A stretch of DNA of 64,000 bases from JAFAXD01 sp051985675 (GCA_051985675.1 JBPYFJ010000139.1:132656-196655); one strand, 5' to 3'; counted from the first letter of the stretch, positions 34,220 through 44,568 are shown. Numbers and translations: made by a program. Notes: generated by a model from the sequence alone, not told the origin.

Positions 34220-35200
34220 TCACCCGGCTGGCACGATCCTGGCAATCCTTACGTAGTCAGCCCAGTTCTTGATCTCCTTCAGAAAGAACTCCTGGGCCTT
34301 GTCCGGCGACATGGTCAGCTGGTCACCGCCGAAACTCGCCAGAAACTTGCCGGTCTCCTCCGATCCAACCACCTGATCGAACCACTTGTTGATCTGATCG
34401 GTCGCTGCCTTAGGCGTCCCCTGCGGCACCATGGCGGCCCACCATCCCATCATGTCAAGATCGGAGACGCCCAGTTCCTTCAGGGTTGGAAAATCCGGGT
34501 TCGCTTTCAGCCGCTCGGCGGTGCTCACCGCCAGGATGCGCAGATCGCCCTTGCGCTGCTCGGCTAGCGCGTAGACCGGGTCGTGGACCGCATAGTCGAT
34601 CGCGCCGCTCAGCTGGTCGTTGAGTGAATCGATCGCGTTCTTGTAATTAATCTCAACCGCCTGCACGCCGGTACCGAGCTTGTAGACTTCCCCAACGACC
34701 GTGCCGAACGGCGCCGCCGTCGCATAGCTGGCCTTGTTGCCCTTGGGCTTCATGGCGGCCGTCAGGTCCGCGAGCGTGCGGTAGGGCGACTTGGCGTCAA
34801 CCAGAACCATGAAGGGCTGGCGATTGATGGTCGCGACCACCTGGATGGTCTTGGCGACGTCGACCGGCGGGTTCTTGAACAGGCTCATGCTCGCGGCGGT
34901 GCCGCTCGCGCCGTGCACGAACACCGTGTAGCCATCAGGCTTCGCCCGCGACACATATTCGATCGCGATATTGCCGCCGGCGCCCGAACGGTTTTCGACG
35001 ATGACGTTCTTGCCGGTCAGCGGGCGCACCTTGTCGGCGAAATATCGCACCAGGACGTCGGCGCCGCTCCCGGGCGGGAACGCACAAATGAAGTGGATAT
35101 CCTGCGTCGGATATTGCTGGGCTTGCACGACCGTAGCTGGAGCAAAGCCCGCGACGAGCAGCAGCGTTGCGCCGCCGAATGCCAATTTGCACGTGCGCAC
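34220..35200 (-). CDS. TctC/Bug-type binding protein, copy 1 (first after tctA)
   Basis: 326 residues. This is the periplasmic receptor family of tripartite tricarboxylate transporters: a two-lobed protein that captures an organic anion and delivers it to TctA-TctB. A signal peptide (M-R-T-C-K-L-A-F-G-G, cleavage near V-Q-A-Q) is followed by Q-Y-P-T-Q-D-I-H-F-I-C-A-F-P-P-G-S-G-A-D. Canonical Bug proteins have G-G-x-x-D in this loop; every copy in this array has G-S/T-G-A-D. Other marks are V-E-N-R-S-G-A-G-G-N-I, A-K-P-D-G-Y-T and H-D-P-V-Y. It alone ends I-V-P-A-G. It lies 150 bases after tctA, the widest intergenic space in the operon. Confidence 0.93.
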   Translation of the reverse strand: MRTCKLAFGGATLLLVAGFAPATVVQAQQYPTQDIHFICAFPPGSGADVLVRYFADKVRPLTGKNVIVENRSGAGGNIAIEYVSRAKPDGYTVFVHGASGTAASMSLFKNPPVDVAKTIQVVATINRQPFMVLVDAKSPYRTLADLTAAMKPKGNKASYATAAPFGTVVGEVYKLGTGVQAVEINYKNAIDSLNDQLSGAIDYAVHDPVYALAEQRKGDLRILAVSTAERLKANPDFPTLKELGVSDLDMMGWWAAMVPQGTPKAATDQINKWFDQVVGSEETGKFLASFGGDQLTMSPDKAQEFFLKEIKNWADYVRIARIVPAG

Positions 35201-35350
35201 GTGTGTTTCCTCCCATACGAACCGTGTACTCCGGGCCCCCGCACCGCGCGGAAACCCGCCGTCACGCCGCCAACGGCCGATCTTGTTTATTATTGAGCAC
35301 GATTCTTTCCGAAAAACCGGTAGCCACTTTCGGGATCACGCTTGATCGCT

Positions 35351-36853
35351 CTATTCCTGGAACGCTTCTTCGCGGGTCTTGCGCAGGGCCGGCAACACGA
35401 TCAATGCGACAACGCATGCCGACAGCACGAGCAGGATGGCCGAAATCGGGCGCTGCACAAAGATCATCGGATCCCCGCGTGACAATACCAGCGAGCGACG
35501 GAGGTTTTCTTCCATCAACGGACCCAGGATGAAACCGAGCACCATCGGTGCGGGCTCGCAGCCGAGCCGAACCAGGATATAGCCGAACAACCCGAAGCCG
35601 GCGGTGAACACCATCAGCACCGAGTTGTTGTTGGTCGAGTACACACCGATGACGCAGAACAGAAGAATCGCCGGATACAGAAACCGATAAGGCAGCGACA
35701 ACAGCTTCACCCAGATACCGATCATCGGAAGATTAATGATCACGAGCATCAGGTTGCCGATCCACATGCTGGCGACGAGGCCCCAAAACAGGTCGGGCCG
35801 GCTGGTCATCACGGCCGATCCGGGTTGAATTCCCTGGATCATCATCGCGCCCATCATCAACGCCATGATGGCGTTGGAGGGGAGGCCAAGGGTGAGCAGT
35901 GGAATGAATGAGGTCTGAGCCGCCGAGTTGTTCGCGGACTCCGGACCGGCAACGCCTTCGATCGCGCCCTTACCGAAGCGCGAGGGATCCTTTGCAATCT
36001 TCTTCTCGAGCGTATAGGCGGCAAACGACGCCAGCACCACCCCGCCCCCGGGTAGGATGCCGAGAATGGCACCGAGAAACGTTCCGCGGATCACCGCCCG
36101 CCAGGATTCGTGAAAATCCTTCATGCTCGGCCATAGATCGCGGAAACGCGCCGTGATCGCCGAGCGTCCGACATCAGGCTGCTCGAGGTTGCGGATGATC
36201 TCGACCACGCCAAACATGCCGATGACCATCGGCAGGAAATCGAGGCCATCCCAAAGCACCGAAACGCCGAAAGTGTAGCGGGTCGCGCCGCTGTTGACGT
36301 CGGTGCCGACGAGGCCGAACAACAATCCGATCACGATCATGGCGATCGCCTTGATCACCGATCCGTGCGCCAGCACGACCGCGGTAAGGAGACCCAGCAC
36401 CATCAGCGAGAAATAGTCAGGCGAGTTGAACTGCTGGGCGAGCGCCGCGAGTGGGGGCGCGAACGCGCAGATGAAAATGGTGCCGACACAGCCGGCGAAG
36501 AAGGATCCGAGCGCCGCCACCGCGAGCGCGGCGCCGGCGCGCCCCTGCTTGGCCATTTGGTGGCCATCGATGCAGGTTACGATCGACGACGCCTCGCCCG
36601 GCATGTTGACCAGAATCGAGGTGGTGGAACCGCCGTACTGGGCTCCGTAGTAGATGCCCGCGAGCATCACCAGCGACGACAGCGGGTTGAGCCCATAGGT
36701 GACCGGTAGCAGGATCGCGATGGTGGGAATCGGGCCGATGCCCGGCAACACGCCGATCAGTGTCCCGAGCGTGCAGCCGATCAGCGCGAACCATAGATTC
36801 TGCAGGGTTCCGGCCGCAGCGAACCCGGTCGCCAGATTGGCGAAGACGTCCAT
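35351..36853 (-). CDS. tctA: Tripartite tricarboxylate transporter large permease TctA
   Basis: A 500-residue inner-membrane protein with about ten or more hydrophobic segments. The family hallmark G-V-L-P-G-I-G-P-I-P-T-I-A-I-L-L-P lies near residues 38-54, followed by Y-Y-G-A-Q-Y-G-G-S-T-T-S-I-L and P-G-E-A-S-S; the second half repeats the motif as G-I-L-P-G-G-G. It carries the substrate across the membrane, driven by an ion gradient. It starts 3 bases after the tctB stop. It is the only TctA in the window and so presumably accepts substrates from all eleven receptors. Confidence 0.95.
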   Translation of the reverse strand: MDVFANLATGFAAAGTLQNLWFALIGCTLGTLIGVLPGIGPIPTIAILLPVTYGLNPLSSLVMLAGIYYGAQYGGSTTSILVNMPGEASSIVTCIDGHQMAKQGRAGAALAVAALGSFFAGCVGTIFICAFAPPLAALAQQFNSPDYFSLMVLGLLTAVVLAHGSVIKAIAMIVIGLLFGLVGTDVNSGATRYTFGVSVLWDGLDFLPMVIGMFGVVEIIRNLEQPDVGRSAITARFRDLWPSMKDFHESWRAVIRGTFLGAILGILPGGGVVLASFAAYTLEKKIAKDPSRFGKGAIEGVAGPESANNSAAQTSFIPLLTLGLPSNAIMALMMGAMMIQGIQPGSAVMTSRPDLFWGLVASMWIGNLMLVIINLPMIGIWVKLLSLPYRFLYPAILLFCVIGVYSTNNNSVLMVFTAGFGLFGYILVRLGCEPAPMVLGFILGPLMEENLRRSLVLSRGDPMIFVQRPISAILLVLSACVVALIVLPALRKTREEAFQE

Positions 36854-36856
36854 GGC

Positions 36857-37306
36857 CTATTCCCCCCACCACGCCGGCAACGGCTGTCCCAGTGCATAGA
36901 CGAAGATGAGGACGCACCCGATCGACAGTCCTATTCCTAGCAAAAGCGACTCAAACAAGTTGACTTGGCGGCGGGCAAAGGCGGCGATCAACGTCATCGC
37001 GACGCCGGTGATGGCGAGCCCGACGTAGCTCATCATGTAGCCGAACACGATGACGGACAGCAGCACGAAGAAGGCCGGGCGGAACTGCGGCGGCTCGATT
37101 GGCGGCCCTTCGATCGACAGCGACATCAATCCGACGACAACGCCGATGCCGATGATCAGCCAGCTCAGCAGAAACGGAAAATAGCCGGGGCCCATGCGGC
37201 TGGCCGTGCCATAGGTCAGGTCCTTGCCGAAATACAGACCGGCCAATCCGATCAGCAAGAAAACGATAGCCGAACCAAAGTCTTGAGGACTCTTTACCCG
37301 AAACAT
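36857..37306 (-). CDS. tctB: Tripartite tricarboxylate transporter small permease TctB
   Basis: A 149-residue membrane protein with four predicted transmembrane segments; the sequence G-P-G-Y-F-P-F between the first and second is typical of TctB. ATG 37306 is preferred because GGGAGC precedes it; an upstream in-frame start at 37414 would add a hydrophilic stretch that no TctB has. It is the first gene of the tctBA-receptor operon. No TctDE-type two-component regulator is encoded next to it. Confidence 0.9.
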   Translation of the reverse strand: MFRVKSPQDFGSAIVFLLIGLAGLYFGKDLTYGTASRMGPGYFPFLLSWLIIGIGVVVGLMSLSIEGPPIEPPQFRPAFFVLLSVIVFGYMMSYVGLAITGVAMTLIAAFARRQVNLFESLLLGIGLSIGCVLIFVYALGQPLPAWWGE

Positions 37307-37382
37307 TCTGCTCCCGTTCGTGTGCCCAGGCGCAATAGCCGACACCCCGCTCACGCGGCCAATTGCGCGGTTTTTTGCAGAA

Positions 37383-37411
37383 TCTATATCGTTCGACCAC
37401 GCTCGGGGCAA
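37383..37411 (-). promoter_or_regulatory. Candidate promoter of the tctB-tctA-receptor operon
   Basis: On the minus strand TTGCCC and TATAGA, each matching 4 of 6 consensus bases, are separated by exactly 17 bases; the implied start is ~70 bases before tctB. The tRNA gene upstream is transcribed in the same direction, so readthrough from it is an alternative. Confidence 0.35.
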
Positions 37412-37488
37412 CAACGTTGCGGTGCCGCCAATACGCGCTCAATTGCGCCTTGTTGCACGGGGGCATGTGCCCAAGCGCGTGGGCGGTT

Positions 37489-37564
37489 TGGTGGGCCCGG
37501 CAGGACTCGAACCTGCAACCAAGCGGTTATGAGCCGCTAGCTCTAACCATTGAGCTACGGGCCC
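37489..37564 (-). tRNA. tRNA with CAU anticodon, probably tRNA-Ile2 (tRNA-Met alternative)
   Basis: A complete cloverleaf on the minus strand: acceptor GGGCCC / GGGCCC, D-loop AGCTCAATGGTTAGAGC, anticodon loop CTCATAA with five-base stem AGCGG/CCGCT, T-arm GCAGG-TTCGAGT-CCTGC and an encoded CCA (37489-37491). The loop CTCATAA and the TTAGAGC D-arm resemble the minor tRNA-Ile whose C34 becomes lysidine and reads AUA. Telling it from elongator tRNA-Met needs a covariance model. Confidence 0.93.
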
Positions 37565-37813
37565 GACGACGCGCGCACCGTACATCGTTACACCGCAATC
37601 CCGAATTTCGACAGGACTGTCAGCGACGCGTGTTTCATTGTGAAGTGCGTGGGCGATGGACACGGGTCGAATCATCCGGCCGGGCGCCACGCACCATCAC
37701 CGATTCGTGAGTTCGTCAGGTTGCAATACTGCAATGCAACGCCCGGCCTCCAATCCGGTGGAACCGGCCCAACATGATCAATGTTGTGAGGTGGGGCGGT
37801 ATCGAGAGCACCC

Positions 37814-37951
37814 ATGCGTGTTGTGGGAAAAGGTTACGTGCAACGCTCCGAACGGGCGAGCGGGGCCGTAGCGCGCGGGCTGATCTGGACTGGACTGATT
37901 GTCTGCGTCCTCGGATCCGCGCTTTATGACCTGTGGATGATCCACTGGTAG
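37814..37951 (+). CDS. Small single-span membrane peptide (45 aa), hypothetical
   Basis: ATG 37814 to TAG 37951 encodes M-R-V-V-G-K-G-Y-V-Q-R-S-E-R, a polar start, then one hydrophobic segment (G-L-I-W-T-G-L-I-V-C-V-L-G-S-A-L-Y) and a short D-L-W-M-I-H-W tail. The layout fits a small inner-membrane protein. No strong ribosome site is evident (GAGAGCACCC precedes). The rest of 37565-38086 shows nothing I recognise. Confidence 0.4.
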   Translation: MRVVGKGYVQRSERASGAVARGLIWTGLIVCVLGSALYDLWMIHW

Positions 37952-38086
37952 GCGCGTGCAGCGCGGTTCTATCTCGTCGTCCTCATGTTTTGACGCAATC
38001 AGCGAGCGCTTTGCGTCGTTCTGACGGTTGACGGTCCGGCGTTGTCCCCCATTAAATGATCAACCGACATAGGATCCGGAGGCGTC

Positions 38087-39029
38087 ATGCCGCGCTCGGT
38101 GTCCTTATTGCTGGCGCTGGCCGCAAGCTCCGCGCTTCCGGCCGGGTCGGCTGACACGCTCAAACTGGCGATCGGCCAACGCGGCATCTGGCACGGCGCC
38201 ACTGCGGACCTCGGCCAGCGGGCGGGCATCTTCAGGAAATACGATCTCGCGCTGGACATTCTCTACACGGCTGGCGCCGGCGAGACGATGCAGGCGGTGA
38301 TCGCGGGCTCGGCCGACGTCGGTGTGTCGGTCGGCACGCTAGGCGTGCTCGGCGCCTTCGCCAAGGGTGCGCCGATCCGCATCGTTGGTTCAGAGTCGGT
38401 CGGCGAAGACGCCTATTGGTACGTGCGTCCAAGCTCGCCGGTGAAGTCGATGGCCGATATGGCGGGCCGGACGATCGCCTACTCGACGACGGGCTCCTCA
38501 ACCCACGCCAACGCGCTGAGCCTGATCGACGCTTACAAGGTCGACGCCAAGCCGGTTGCCACGGGCGGCTTTCCGGCGACATTCACGCAGGTGATGTCGG
38601 GTCAGATCGACGCCGGGTGGTCGGCCCCGCCCTACGCCATGGATGCCCTGCGCAAGGGTGAGATCCGGGTGATCGTGCGGTCGTCCGAACTCCCGCTGGT
38701 GAAGGACCACTCCATCCGGGTGATCATCGGCAACAGTCAAAAAAATGACAGCCAACCCTGACCTTTACCGGCGCTTCATGCGCGCCTATCGCGAGACCGT
38801 CGATTGGATGTATGCCGGCGACGAAGCGTTGAAAATCTATGCTGATTTTGTCCCCATCCCGCTCGATGACGCGCGCCGCATCCGCGACGAGTTCGACCCA
38901 AAGGAAATGCTCGCGCCCGACCGTGTGCTGGGACTCGCCGACCTGATGCCGGATGCGATTCGGTTCAAGTTTATCAGCCAGCCGCTGACCGATGCGCAGC
39001 TCAAAGAGCTTGTGCAGATTCCCCAGTAG
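38087..39029 (+). pseudogene. NitT/TauT-type ABC substrate-binding protein, frameshifted at an A7 run
   Basis: The first frame (from ATG 38087) has a leader ending P-A-G-S-A-D and a SsuA/TauA-like fold: K-L-A-I-G-Q-R-G-I-W, A-G-I-F-R-K-Y-D-L and G-S-A-D-V-G-V-S. It runs into N-D-S-Q-P-stop at 38761. The C-terminal third, M-T-A-N-P-D-L-Y-R-R-F-M-R-A-Y onward, lies in the next frame to 39029. The junction is a run of seven A at 38739-38745; removing one A restores a single frame (S-Q-K-M-T-A-N). It could be a pseudogene, a base-call error or transcriptional slippage. No partner ABC genes lie nearby. Confidence 0.75.
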
Positions 39030-39115
39030 GTCGCGGCTCGCCCCCTGGAGCAAAACGCGGCGAGAGTCATTATCTATAGGCGTAGGAGCGACCCCCGATT
39101 CGCCGGGAGGATGCC

Positions 39116-39958
39116 ATGGACGCCGTCCCTCGCCTTGACCCGCGCCGCGGATGCGCAATCCCGCCCGATTTCCTGGTTCCCCAGGAGCCCGACCGCTACA
39201 CCGCGCAGGATCACGCGACCTGGCGCACCTTGTTCAACCGCCAGACCGAGCTCCTCAAGGGGCGCGTAGTCCCCGAATACTATGCCGGCCTCGAGGCGCT
39301 CGGCATCACGAACGCCGGAATCCCAGATTTCGCCGAGATGAACCGCGTGCTGGCGCGGGCAACCGGGTGGACCGTCGTCGCGGTGCCCGGGCTCGTGCCG
39401 GACGCCGTCTTCTTCGCTCACTTCGCGGCTCGGCGCTTTCCGGCCGGCTACTGGATCAGGTCGCCTGAGCAACTCGACTATATCGAGGAGCCGGACGTCT
39501 TCCATGACGTGTTCGGCCACGTGCCGTTGCTGATGCAGCCGCGTTACGCCGACTACATGGCGGCCTATGGACGCGCCGGGCTCGCTTACGCGGGAGATGC
39601 GGCGCTCGAAAATCTAGCGCGGCTTTATTGGTACACGGTTGAGTTTGGTCTGATGCAGACAACCGCAGGCTTGCGCATCTTCGGGGCGGGTATCCTATCG
39701 TCGGCAGGAGAGTCGATCTACGCACTCGAAAGCCCGCAGCCGCTGCGCATTGCGTTCGATTGCGAGCGCGTCATGCGGACACGCTACGAGATCGATCACT
39801 ATCAGAGCATTTATTTTGTCTTGTCGGGGTACGACGACCTGCCGGAACTTCGTCCGGAGGAGCTCAACGCGCATATCGCGTCGGCTCGACGCCGGAATGA
39901 CATTGCGCCCGGCCAGCGAGTCGGGTCCGATCGCCTGATCGCGACGGCCGCGGCCTAG
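39116..39958 (+). CDS. phhA: Phenylalanine 4-monooxygenase
   Basis: Pterin-dependent non-heme iron enzyme converting phenylalanine to tyrosine; 280 residues, the usual bacterial length without the regulatory domain of animal enzymes. Iron ligands are visible: H130 and H135 in P-D-V-F-H-D-V-F-G-H-V-P, and E176 in Y-W-Y-T-V-E-F-G-L. The stop overlaps the convergent DUF488 gene by 4 bases. No pterin recycling gene (phhB) is adjacent. GGGAGG lies a few bases before the ATG. Confidence 0.95.
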   Translation: MDAVPRLDPRRGCAIPPDFLVPQEPDRYTAQDHATWRTLFNRQTELLKGRVVPEYYAGLEALGITNAGIPDFAEMNRVLARATGWTVVAVPGLVPDAVFFAHFAARRFPAGYWIRSPEQLDYIEEPDVFHDVFGHVPLLMQPRYADYMAAYGRAGLAYAGDAALENLARLYWYTVEFGLMQTTAGLRIFGAGILSSAGESIYALESPQPLRIAFDCERVMRTRYEIDHYQSIYFVLSGYDDLPELRPEELNAHIASARRRNDIAPGQRVGSDRLIATAAA

Positions 39959-40503
39959 CGCTCAAACAACGACGCTTCAGCGGGATATTCCAATGCTCCG
40001 CGTGGGCTGGATCGCGCCGCGCTAGTCATTTGGGCAGGCTCGACGTCGCCGGGTCCGAGAATGTGAAATACAGGCTCGCCAGCCGCGATCAGGTAGTCGG
40101 CGATAATTCGTCGGTGGCAGCGCCACCATACCGCTTCGGCGCACATGATCGCGCAGCGATTCGCATGCCCGAGTTCTCGCAGCGTGATCAGGCCGACCTG
40201 AAAGTCCGGGCCCATGGCGTAGTCCGCGTAGTTGCGAAAGCTCTCATTCTTCCAGAATGCGTTGGTCACGGACGGCACGCCGCGCTGTCGTTTTCGCAAC
40301 CCGCCGAGCTCCGGCACGCGTCGATATGCGATTCCGACATCGGCCAGGCCGCTCGCGAGCACATCGGCGTTAAATTGTGGATTGGTACGCGAGCGCGGTA
40401 CTGTCCGGACGTCGACCACCAGGCGAATGCCGGAGAGCCGGAGCAGGTCGACGAACGTCGCCAGCGGTCGCGTCGAGTGTCCGATCGTGAAGAATGGATT
40501 CAG
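39955..40503 (-). CDS. DUF488 family protein, probably starting at a non-standard CTG
   Basis: The DUF488 hallmark T-I-G-H-S-T-R is encoded at ~40468-40491, followed by L-R-L-S-G-I-R-L-V-V-D-V-R-T-V-P-R-S, so the true protein must begin upstream of the first standard start (GTG 40419). The only plausible initiation codon between the upstream in-frame stop and the motif is CTG 40503 (reading L-N-P-F-F-T-I-G-H-S-T-R), where relatives have Met. The gene gives 182 residues, and the body and C-terminus look intact. It either uses CTG or has lost its start by one substitution. Function of the family is not established. Confidence 0.65.
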   Translation of the reverse strand: MNPFFTIGHSTRPLATFVDLLRLSGIRLVVDVRTVPRSRTNPQFNADVLASGLADVGIAYRRVPELGGLRKRQRGVPSVTNAFWKNESFRNYADYAMGPDFQVGLITLRELGHANRCAIMCAEAVWWRCHRRIIADYLIAAGEPVFHILGPGDVEPAQMTSAARSSPRGALEYPAEASLFER

Positions 40504-40640
40504 TGTTTTGTCCGTCCGCGGAGAGCGTCAGGCAGCAAACGCGGACCCCCGCCGGCGCGTTCCAAGGGCCGGAATCAAAATGGAAATTGACCATATTCAC
40601 TTTTTGTTCTTATCTGCCGTCCGGTCATTGGGGCCCCGCA

Positions 40641-41747
40641 ATGCCAGCGTTTTCGACCCACCAGGATGCCGCCCTCAAAGCCGTCGCCACCTGGCTTAAG
40701 GCCAAGCCGGGCCGTCGCGCCACGCCGCAGATCTTTCGCTTGTTCGGCTACGCGGGCACCGGCAAGACCACGCTCGCCAAGCACGTCGCTCAGGCGGTTG
40801 ACGGCAAGGTCCTTTACGCGGCGTTCACCGGCAAGGCCGCGCAGGTCATGCGCAACAAGGGCTGTACCGGTGCATCGACGATCCACAGCCTGATCTACAA
40901 GGCGTTGGAGAGCGAGGAAGAGGTTCCAAGTTTCGAACTTTGGGATGACGCACCCGCGTCCAAGGCCAAGCTCATCGTCATCGACGAATGCTCCATGGTC
41001 GACGCGGAGCTCGGACGCGATCTCATGTCGTTTGGCGTCCCGGTGCTCGTGCTCGGCGATCCCGCGCAACTGCCACCGATCAGCGGCGGCGGGTTCTTTA
41101 CCAACGCCGAGCCTGATGTGATGTTGAGCGAGGTGCATCGACAGGCGCAGGACGATCCGATCGTACGGATGTCGATGGATGTGCGGGAAGGGCGGGGGCT
41201 TAGGTTGGGCGCGTACGGTGTCAGCGCCGTTGTCCGACGCGCGGATCTCGATCCCAAACTCGTGCTGAGCGCCGACCAGGTTTTGGTGGGCCGCAATGCG
41301 ACGAGACGCGCCTATAATCAGCGGATGCGGCACCGACGCGGGTTTGAAAGCCAGACGCCCGAGGCGGGCGACAAGCTTGTGTGCCTGCGCAACAACCGTC
41401 GCAAAGGCCTATTCAACGGAAGCCTGTGGAGCGTGAAGGAACGTGGCGCCACCCGCCGCCGGATCATCAAGCTGCAGCTCGCCGCCGATGAAGGCGCCGG
41501 ACGCGCGGTCAAGGTCTCGGTTCGCCCGGAATGTTTCACGGGCGCGATCGAGGATCTGGAATGGATCGAGCGCAAGCCGTACGACGAGTTCGATTTTGGC
41601 TATGTGCTCACGGTGCACAAGGCGCAGGGCTCGCAATGGGACAGCGTGGTGTTGTTCGACGAGTCGTTCGCATTCGCGGACGGCCGCGATCGCTGGCTCT
41701 ATACCGGCATCACCCGTGCTGCCAAACAGCTCACCGTGGTGATGTGA
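40641..41747 (+). CDS. RecD-like superfamily 1 DNA helicase
   Basis: A 368-residue ATP-dependent helicase of the RecD/TraA type without an N-terminal accessory domain. Walker A is G-Y-A-G-T-G-K-T-T (residues 36-44), motif II is D-E-C-S (115-118), motif III G-D-P-A-Q-L-P-P, and the C-terminal half has the RecD signature T-V-H-K-A-Q-G-S-Q-W and Y-T-G-I-T-R-A. It is not linked to recB or recC. Small helicases of this sort occur in rhizobia and phages; precise role unknown. ATG 40641 is used because the motif order starts right after it. Its end overlaps the convergent nuclease gene by 17 bases. Confidence 0.85.
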   Translation: MPAFSTHQDAALKAVATWLKAKPGRRATPQIFRLFGYAGTGKTTLAKHVAQAVDGKVLYAAFTGKAAQVMRNKGCTGASTIHSLIYKALESEEEVPSFELWDDAPASKAKLIVIDECSMVDAELGRDLMSFGVPVLVLGDPAQLPPISGGGFFTNAEPDVMLSEVHRQAQDDPIVRMSMDVREGRGLRLGAYGVSAVVRRADLDPKLVLSADQVLVGRNATRRAYNQRMRHRRGFESQTPEAGDKLVCLRNNRRKGLFNGSLWSVKERGATRRRIIKLQLAADEGAGRAVKVSVRPECFTGAIEDLEWIERKPYDEFDFGYVLTVHKAQGSQWDSVVLFDESFAFADGRDRWLYTGITRAAKQLTVVM

Positions 41748-42303
41748 CCGCGGCCCTTCCGTGCCGCCAATCCCATGGCCGCGCAAACTCGCCCTGCCAC
41801 AATCCCAGAGCGGCGCGGCGCGCCTCCGCTTCGGCGTCGGCGTAGGCACCGCCGGAGTACCGGGGCCAATCGAGCGCCAATCCGCGCGCGACCATCCAAC
41901 GCGCAACGTCGTCTTGCCCCTCGTAGCAGGTGGCCACGACGCGCCCGAAGGCGTCGCGGGTGCGCGGGACGCAGCGCACCGGTGCCGACTGTAAGCGCCT
42001 GACGAGCGCACGGAAGGCGAGCCGACCACACCGGTAAGACTGGCCGTCATTGCTTCGACAGCGTTGCCGCCACTCCGGGGCGTCGATCCCCCATACGCGG
42101 ATCGGAACCCCGGCGACCGCGATTGAATCGCCATCCAACACATGAGCGCGACCGACAACTTCGCCGGTTGCCGGCGGAGCGCCGGTTTGCCAGCGCGGGG
42201 TTCGGGACGGCGTCAGGTCAGACAGGCGAGTGCCGTGCGAAGCTCCCAGCAGCGCGGCCGCGAACAAACCGCAGCAGAACAGCAACCGGATGAGACACTT
42301 CAT
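41731..42303 (-). CDS. Secreted thermonuclease-like (SNase-fold) protein
   Basis: A 190-residue protein with a signal peptide (M-K-C-L-I-R-L-L-F-C-C, A-L-L-G-A) and a staphylococcal-nuclease-like fold: A-H-V-L-D-G-D-S-I, R-V-W-G-I-D-A-P-E and A-R-W-M-V-A-R-G-L-A-L. The catalytic Arg of R-x-x-G-x-D-x-P-E type is replaced by the R-V-W-G-I-D-A-P-E pattern common in bacterial homologues. Four Cys in the mature part may form disulfides. A periplasmic or secreted DNase/RNase is inferred. Its 3' end overlaps the helicase gene. Confidence 0.88.
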   Translation of the reverse strand: MKCLIRLLFCCGLFAAALLGASHGTRLSDLTPSRTPRWQTGAPPATGEVVGRAHVLDGDSIAVAGVPIRVWGIDAPEWRQRCRSNDGQSYRCGRLAFRALVRRLQSAPVRCVPRTRDAFGRVVATCYEGQDDVARWMVARGLALDWPRYSGGAYADAEAEARRAALGLWQGEFARPWDWRHGRAAVTSPR

Positions 42304-42307
42304 GGCG

Positions 42308-42329
42308 GCCGGCGGATTGATTCGCCGGC
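42308..42329 (-). terminator. Hairpin downstream of rpoD
   Basis: Perfect 7-base arms GCCGGCG / CGCCGGC with an 8-base loop, 40 bases past the rpoD stop and just before the nuclease gene on the same strand. No U-run follows on the minus strand, so termination would need Rho or be partial. Confidence 0.35.
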
Positions 42330-42369
42330 ATATTACGCTCCTGCGGATACACGCAAAAGTTGAATCTTG

Positions 42370-44568
<2,199 letters not shown>

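Noticed and set aside
23891..35200. Periodic repeats considered as CRISPR or mobile element
   Set aside because: The period is ~1 kb and each unit is a whole gene; there are no short repeat-spacer units, cas genes or transposases.
36365..36709. Plus-strand frame opposite tctA
   Set aside because: Antisense to a well-conserved membrane protein gene; product is charged and unlike any family.
37489..37564. tRNA as an integration site for a genomic island
   Set aside because: No integrase, no repeated tRNA 3' end and no att-like duplicate was seen in the window.
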